A stretch of DNA of 64,000 bases, from NCBI GenBank assembly GCA_907164885.2, contig OU015500.1, forward strand, positions 54,004,283 to 54,068,282. The letters run 5' to 3'. The notes beneath the pieces are model-generated. The model searched no databases. It saw only the letters and a program-made list of their open reading frames with translations, and was not told the DNA's origin. The translations under genes were made by a program, and so were the position numbers. The stretch is from Dolomedes plantarius. Its lineage: Eukaryota > Arthropoda > Arachnida > Araneae > Dolomedidae. Below, piece by piece: positions 58,805-64,000 of the stretch (the stretch's first letter is position 1; each line of letters opens with the position of its first letter).

Positions 58805-60055
58805 TTTCCAGTATTCTATTTTACGCGCGGTTTCGCTCCGTAAATTTACCATACACTTTAACATTCTTTATTCATACATTATAAAAGCTATATTAAAAGC
58901 TTACATTATAAAAGGTTCCTATGCAATTTATAACTTTTACTTAGAGTAAATTAAACAAAAGAATTAAACAATAATTTAAGATCGTCTTGTGCCGTTCTGA
59001 GAGGTTTTGTAATTTTTTTAATGTTTTAAAGTTCTAGATGAATGAGTGTGTTTGCAAATACATTATAAATTAATGTATTTTACTCCTTATAAATATTCAT
59101 GACAAACTGATAATTTTAAGTTTTCCTATATCGCACTTTAGCTAATATTCATTACTTAGATTTCTTTGAACATCTATGATGGCAAAATGTACTTAGACTG
59201 ACTTTTAATCATGGATTAATTAATGCAGGGAAACAAAACTATTGCACATATAGCATATTTTCTTTAAAAATTTCATTATTCGGATACGTAAAAAAAGTTA
59301 AAAATCCCAAAAATCTTGAAAATTCCCTGAAAAGCATTCTACATGTTTAATGCTTAAAAACTATTAAATAGTTTTGAATAAAATCTCGATATTCTATAGC
59401 AGCGCGATTTTTAAATTTACTTTAAAATACTAAAACTGAAAAATGAGAACTTTCATGATTTCAGGAAATTGATAATCTGATTTCCCTTTTCTTAAGTTTC
59501 ACAATTAAAGTACAAATAAGACTTAAAAATTGCAGATTTGTCTAATTAAATCATTCATGCGTGGAGATTCTGTGAATAATTTGTTAAATATTAATTCTTA
59601 CACTTTCAAAGTGCGACTCATATCTCCTCCTAATTTCTCTAATTATATTTAATTAACGAAATTTAAAACAAAAAAAAGCATTCGGTCGGATGAACTAAGT
59701 TGTATGCTTTCTGCTGAAACTGGTTGTTTTTTTCACGGCATCTTGCTTCAGATATGACACAAATGCTTTTCTTCACAACTGGAAGTGCTGCAGCAAGAGA
59801 AGAAATGTTTCAAATCACAAAGCATGAAATTGCTTTGGCAATGTTCCATTTTCTAATCGGGAACTTGCATTAAAACAATTTTACTCAAGTAAACTTTTGG
59901 ATCACTTATTTTTATACTAACTACATATGGGTGCAGGGGTGTAACTGTAATCTTATAGCACAATATCTCGTTTAATTCTTTTCATTCGTATCAGCGTCAT
60001 TCCGAATAAAAGATCAAGAATTTAAAGCAAAGCATTTTAAAATCATTCTATTGCA
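58802..60055. other. AT-rich spacer, no gene
   Basis: No supported feature. Confidence 0.5.
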
Positions 60056-61905
60056 AAACTTAATGAATTAAACGTACTTAAGTTATCTTTTTCAGCCTTT
60101 AACGATAAGGTTCCCACAAGATTAGTTATTTAAGCCTTTAAGATTAGTATTTAGTTAGAGATGAAATTATTTAGATTATTTTTAGTGTTACTTTTTAATT
60201 TAATTTAAACTAAGATATGATATAATTTAAATTACGTCCCTATTCCCTTTCAATTTTAACGAAACTTAATGAATTAAAAAGGACTAAAGGATCTTGCTTA
60301 AAGATAAGGTTATATTAAGATTCATTATCTGAGTCTTTGAGATTAGTAAATATATATGAAATTAAATTTATATTTCTTAATTTAATGTTAATTAAGATAC
60401 ATTTTAATTTAAATTTCTCATTTTGTTTCAATCTGTTGCAAAATTTATTAAACTAAAAAGGCTTAAATGATCGCTTAAAACAGGGGTTCTCAACCTTTCA
60501 GGCTCTGTGCCCCCCCCCCCCGATTTGAACACTGATGTGCGGTCATGCCTCCCCACTCCCACTCCCACCCCCACCCGTACCCTCACCACCATATGTGGTC
60601 AATACAAGTAGTACACTCGGAAATTGAAACTGAATCTGGTTATTAAGGTGACAACTTAAGGATGAAAATATAGATAATTTCATACACAAAATTTAATATT
60701 ACTACACATATCTTAATTAGGACCATATTATTATTAGAACATAAGAAATCAAGGAATTAAATTCAGATCAAATATATTTCACGTAATCAAGGATCAAGGT
60801 GAGGTTGGCATGTAATACCAGTCACTTTCACAACTTTAATGAGAGGGCTGGCACAGTTAGTCCATGACAAGTTTTTGAATATTAGGTTGCAATTGTGACA
60901 AAGCACACCGAAGGTCACTTTCAACGTCCAAACATACGAAAATTATCTGTTTTTACAATTACGACAATTATCGTGTACGACAATTATCGTGTTCGTATGT
61001 CGAAAATACGTTACGGTTACATTCTGACAGTAAATTACAGTAAACTAAATTGAGTACAGTAAATTACAGTTAGTTTTACTTTTTTTTTATTTATTCTTTT
61101 TTAACTTACGCCTGCCTTGAAGTTTTTCTACCCCCTAGGGGGCACTCCCTCCATGTTGAGAACCGCTGCTTTAAAAGATAATGTTCCACTTCGATTAGTT
61201 ATTTAAAATTTTGGGATTAGTATTTAGTTAGAGACCAAATTATTTACTTTAATTTAAATTTAATTTAAATTACGCATTCCGTTTTAAACTATTTCTAAAC
61301 TTAATGAATTTAAAAGGCCTAAATCATCTTTTTCAGCGGCAAAAGATACTTAGATTACTTAGATTACTAAGATCACTTATTTTAATTCTTTGTGATCAGC
61401 ATTCAGTTAGAGACGAAGTTAGTCAGATTGTTTTTAGATTTTACTTTTTAATTTGATTTAATTTGATTTAAGATAATATTTAGTTATAATTCCAAATTCC
61501 CTTTCAATCTATTACGAAACTAATGAATTGAAATGATATAAATGATCATTTTCAGAGTTTGAAGGTAAGGCTCCAGTTATATGAATTATCCAAGTCTTCA
61601 ATATTACTATTTAATTAGAGACGAAACAATTTAGAAGGATTTTAGTTCTATTTCTTAATTTAACTTAAACTAAGATATTATTTTCTTTAAATTACGCATT
61701 CTGTTTCAATCTATAACAAAACTTAATGAATGAAACAGACTCAAAGGATTATTTTATTTTTTAAAGTTAAGGTTTTCATAATATTAGTTATTTAAATCTT
61801 CAAGATTAGTATTTAGTTAGAGATCTGATTATTTCGTTTATTTTAAATTTTACTATTTACTTTAATTAGAATAATTTATAATATAATTTAAATCACGCAA
61901 TCTGC
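60056..61905 (+). repeat. ~200-bp AT-rich satellite, about six units, split by a hAT MITE
   Basis: The landmark AAACTTAATGAATTAAAA recurs near 60056, 60262, 60441 (degenerate), 61297, 61517 and 61718. Each is followed in order by TTTTTCAG, a GATTAGTTATTTAA-like word, AGATTAGTATTTAGTTAGAGA, TTTAATTTAA runs and ATTACGCATTC-CTTTCAATCT. Units are roughly 160-220 bp and well diverged. The array is interrupted at 60481-61168. Confidence 0.85.
60481..61168. mobile_element. hAT MITE, 688 bp, inside the satellite
   Basis: Ends CAGGGGTTCTCAACCTTT at left and, on the opposite strand, CAGCGGTTCTCAACATG at right. The 8-bp flanks GCTTAAAA and CTTTAAAA match at six positions. It contains a C-run, CCCACTCCCACTCCCACCCC, and a small tandem ACGACAATTATCGTGT duplication near 60960. 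The termini are the classical hAT CAGGGGTTCTCAAC type. Noncoding. Confidence 0.85.
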
Positions 61906-62530
61906 ATGTGATTAATTATAATAACCTGAGAAATATTAAATAGAGATTTTAAGTTACTAAATTTCTATAAGTTTAATTTTGTTAGTTCTTATTTATCCTC
62001 TACATACTTTTAACGTTTACAAGAAAGAAAAAAAAACAATGCATATTGCAAACATTTCTTTGCGTAGCAAGAATTTCTTTACATTTATAAGTTATGTAAC
62101 TCTTCACTTTGTCGTAAATGCTCATTTTTAATATGAATTTTTCCTAACGGAATCTTTCTCACTTTAAAAATTCCTAAAATATCTTCCCTCAAACAAAAGT
62201 TAGGCTGAAAAAATTAATTTCTTGCCCTTTAAAGTGATTAATTTAAAAGAAAAAAATTACAAGTTCTGCGGAAAAATTGTTGCAAAACATTTCATTTTCA
62301 GAAAAATGAAAAAAAATGCAAATAGCGCTATAGGTTCAGCAGGTATATCAAATACTAGACATGTATTTTTTTTTCAAAACAACATTTTTCAAATTGTTGA
62401 GGTATTTCTTTTTTTATATCTAAAGAGAAATCCTCTTAAAGTCTCATATGAAGCAAATAAAAACTATAAAGTGTATGCAAATGAAATTTTATTTTGGACC
62501 ATCTTAAAACCTAGTAGATTTTTACAGTTT

Positions 62531-62534
<4 letters not shown>
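61906..62534. other. AT-rich spacer, no supported gene
   Basis: A 128-codon plus-strand frame begins at 62222 but is low-complexity, Lys/Phe/Asn-rich and runs into an AT repeat. I do not consider it a gene. Confidence 0.5.

Positions 62535-62598
<64 letters not shown>
62535..62598. repeat. (AT)n microsatellite
   Basis: About 30 AT units. Confidence 0.95.
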
Positions 62599-62600
<2 letters not shown>

Positions 62601-62727
62601 TGTTATGAATTTTAGAAGTCTAGTTTAATCTCGCCAAATTGGTGATAGATTTGGTGACTTATTTCGGTCGCCTAATTTGGCGATATATCGTCAAATTTGT
62701 TGATATGGCGCTAAATGGTCGCCAACC

Positions 62728-62760
62728 TTCTGGACCTTTCTAGGAGGTTCTGGAACTTTC
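62728..62760 (+). promoter_or_regulatory. Heat-shock-element-like sites
   Basis: GTTCTGGAACTTTCT at 62747-62761 is a perfect nTTCnnGAAnnTTCn array of three inverted pentamers. An imperfect copy (CTTCTGGACCTTTCT) lies at about 62727-62741. Such arrays bind heat-shock factor in animals. Binding here is inferred from the motif only. Confidence 0.6.
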
Positions 62761-62795
62761 TAGCTGGCGGGCCGATAGAGGGCGCTTTGGAAGTC

Positions 62796-62803
62796 TATAA
62801 ATA
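62796..62803 (+). promoter_or_regulatory. TATA box
   Basis: TATAAATA lies 36 bp downstream of the heat-shock-element-like site and ~25-30 bp before ACATTGAACCTCAGTG, a plausible start region. The GC content (GGCGGGCCGATAGAGGGCGC just upstream) is high for this window. It may be the U3/R part of an LTR or the promoter of a retroelement. Confidence 0.55.
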
Positions 62804-62839
62804 TACCTGAGATTGACATTGAACCTCAGTGCCTCAAGC

Positions 62840-64000
62840 CAACACTATCTGGCGGTTCGTTAAAACCCTTAAATTTAAACATTATAACTTCCCACCCATT
62901 CAAGGCCCTAACAGCACTGCCTTCGAAGACGCGGACAAAGCAAATACTATTGCTAACACATATCGCGAGAAATTCTCTCCTAATTATGACCTTGTGGACG
63001 AGGGAAATGACAGAACTGTCCTCACCACTGTTTAAAATTTTCTTTCTACCCCCCCTACCCAAGATACTGATCCGGCTTCCGTTACTGAAATCACAAACAT
63101 TATTCAAAAACTTAAAATCAAAAAAGCACCGGGTAATGACAACATTAATAACCGTGTCCTTAAACATTTCCCTATTAACATTATCATGTACATAACCGTC
63201 ATTATTAACGCGATTGTTAAATTTAATTACTTCCCCACTTGCTGGAAAACCTCTATTGTTAGTCCCATACCTAAACCTGGTGCTGATCACAATCTTCCTC
63301 AAAATTACCGCCCAATTAGTTTACTGTGTTCTCTCAGTAAAATTACTGAGCGCGTTATTCTTAATAGAATCTCTAACTTCCTGGATGACAATAACATAAT
63401 TATTCGTGAACAATTCGGATACAGAGCCCAGCATAATACTACCCTTCAACTCCTTCGTGTTGTGGAATTTGCTAGCGACGGCTTGATTGCCAAGAGACCC
63501 ACTGGTGCTCTCTTTCTGGATATTAAATGTGCTTTTGACAAGGTTTTGCACCTTGGTCTCATCTATAAACTTATCGATATTAAACTGCCCTTCTCTCTTA
63601 TTCACCTCCTTCATAACTATTTCCATAATCGTAATTTCGCTGTCCCCGTTAATCGCGATCTTTCCCGTAATTTCTATATTTCTTCAGGTGTTAATCAAGG
63701 AAGAATTCTCTGCCCGACCCTGTTTAATTTTTACTTAAATGATGTTCCTAGAGGAATTAATACTGTTCTTGCTCTCTATGCGGACAATACAGCTATTCTC
63801 TCTACATCTCACAACATTAATTATCTTGCCAGTCAGATCGAACGGCATATCGACACTTTAGAGAGTTGGTTCCGCGATGGAAAATTCAAATCAACCCCTC
63901 TAAGTGCCACGCGATTTTCTTTTCCAATCGTTACTGTAATCCCCCAGCTTTATCTTTACAATTCGCCTATTGACTGGGAGAACACTGTGACCTATCTTCG
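62840..64000 (+). pseudogene. Jockey-clade non-LTR reverse transcriptase, runs off right edge
   Basis: Frame 62829-63035 gives the region before the reverse transcriptase (NFPPIQGPNSTAFEDADKAN, then TYREKFSP) and ends at TAA 63033-63035. The same frame is open again from 63036 to about 63890. It carries KAPGNDNINNRVLKHFP, NYRPISLLCSLSKITERVI, motif A (LFLDIKCAFDKV), motif B (SSGVNQGRILCPTLFNFYLND) and motif C (LYADNTAIL). Motif C is normally YADD; the second Asp is Asn. Motif B has Asn-Gln-Gly-Arg instead of Pro-Gln-Gly-Ser. Frame changes occur near 63885 and 63955. The endonuclease is absent at the 5' side. It copies element RNA at chromosomal nicks when intact; this copy should be catalytically dead. 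Confidence 0.92.

Noticed and set aside
62222..62608. 128-codon plus-strand frame
   Set aside because: Low-complexity composition, ends in an AT repeat, no family motif or neighbouring gene signal.
62826..63302. 158-codon minus-strand frame
   Set aside because: Antisense shadow of the plus-strand jockey coding sequence, which has the conserved motifs.

Overview
The window looks like gene-poor, AT-rich heterochromatin-like DNA of an arthropod, most likely an araneoid spider. The evidence is the mix of piggyBac, Tc1, hAT, Helitron, BEL/Pao, Copia and jockey-type elements, abundant (AT)n microsatellites, and tRNA-derived SINEs. The spider placement rests on resemblance to jockey and Helitron families I associate with spiders. 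It is an inference, not something proved by the sequence. I find no convincing host protein-coding gene, rRNA or true tRNA. Almost everything recognisable is a transposable element (TE) or a repeat.

Layout: 1-0.7 kb, Tc1-like transposase (minus, runs off the left edge). 1.0-1.8 kb, N-terminal fragment of a piggyBac transposase (minus). 2.5-6.4 kb, degenerate autonomous Helitron Rep/helicase (minus). 7.5-9.3 kb, internally deleted BEL/Pao element. 9.5-13.2 kb, AT-rich spacer with hairpins and palindromic microsatellites. 13.2-14.6 kb, Tc1 fragment, SINE, duplicated block and a Helitron relic. 16.1-20.6 kb, hAT-type MITE, a 2.65-kb piggyBac with its ruined transposase, and the RNase H end of a non-LTR element. 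23.3-25.8 kb, hAT MITE, SINE split by another hAT MITE, then a non-autonomous Helitron. 26.8-28 kb, two more SINEs. 29.8-32.2 kb, shrunken jockey element. 33.1-34.6 kb, Tc1 element with both inverted repeats. 35.3-35.7 kb, a small MITE. 37.1-40.6 kb, a ~170-bp satellite interrupted by a DNA transposon carrying a nearly intact 515-residue transposase. 43.3-52.3 kb, a three-level nest (piggyBac containing Copia containing another piggyBac). 53.3-54.6 kb, very long AT arrays. 55.4-56.1 kb, second Helitron copy. 56.6-57.3 kb, TTAA MITE. 60.1-61.9 kb, ~200-bp satellite split by a hAT MITE. 62.7-64.0 kb, a heat-shock-element-plus-TATA segment followed by a jockey-clade reverse transcriptase that runs off the right edge.

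Most coding relics carry stops, frameshifts or lost catalytic residues. The transposase at 38.0-39.5 kb is the exception: it has one long open frame with all expected acidic residues and only a C-terminal frameshift. A TTAA-flanked MITE 17 kb away shares its subterminal architecture and is a plausible dependent element. The elements do not form a pathway. The interest lies in insertion order, element relationships and repeat structure.
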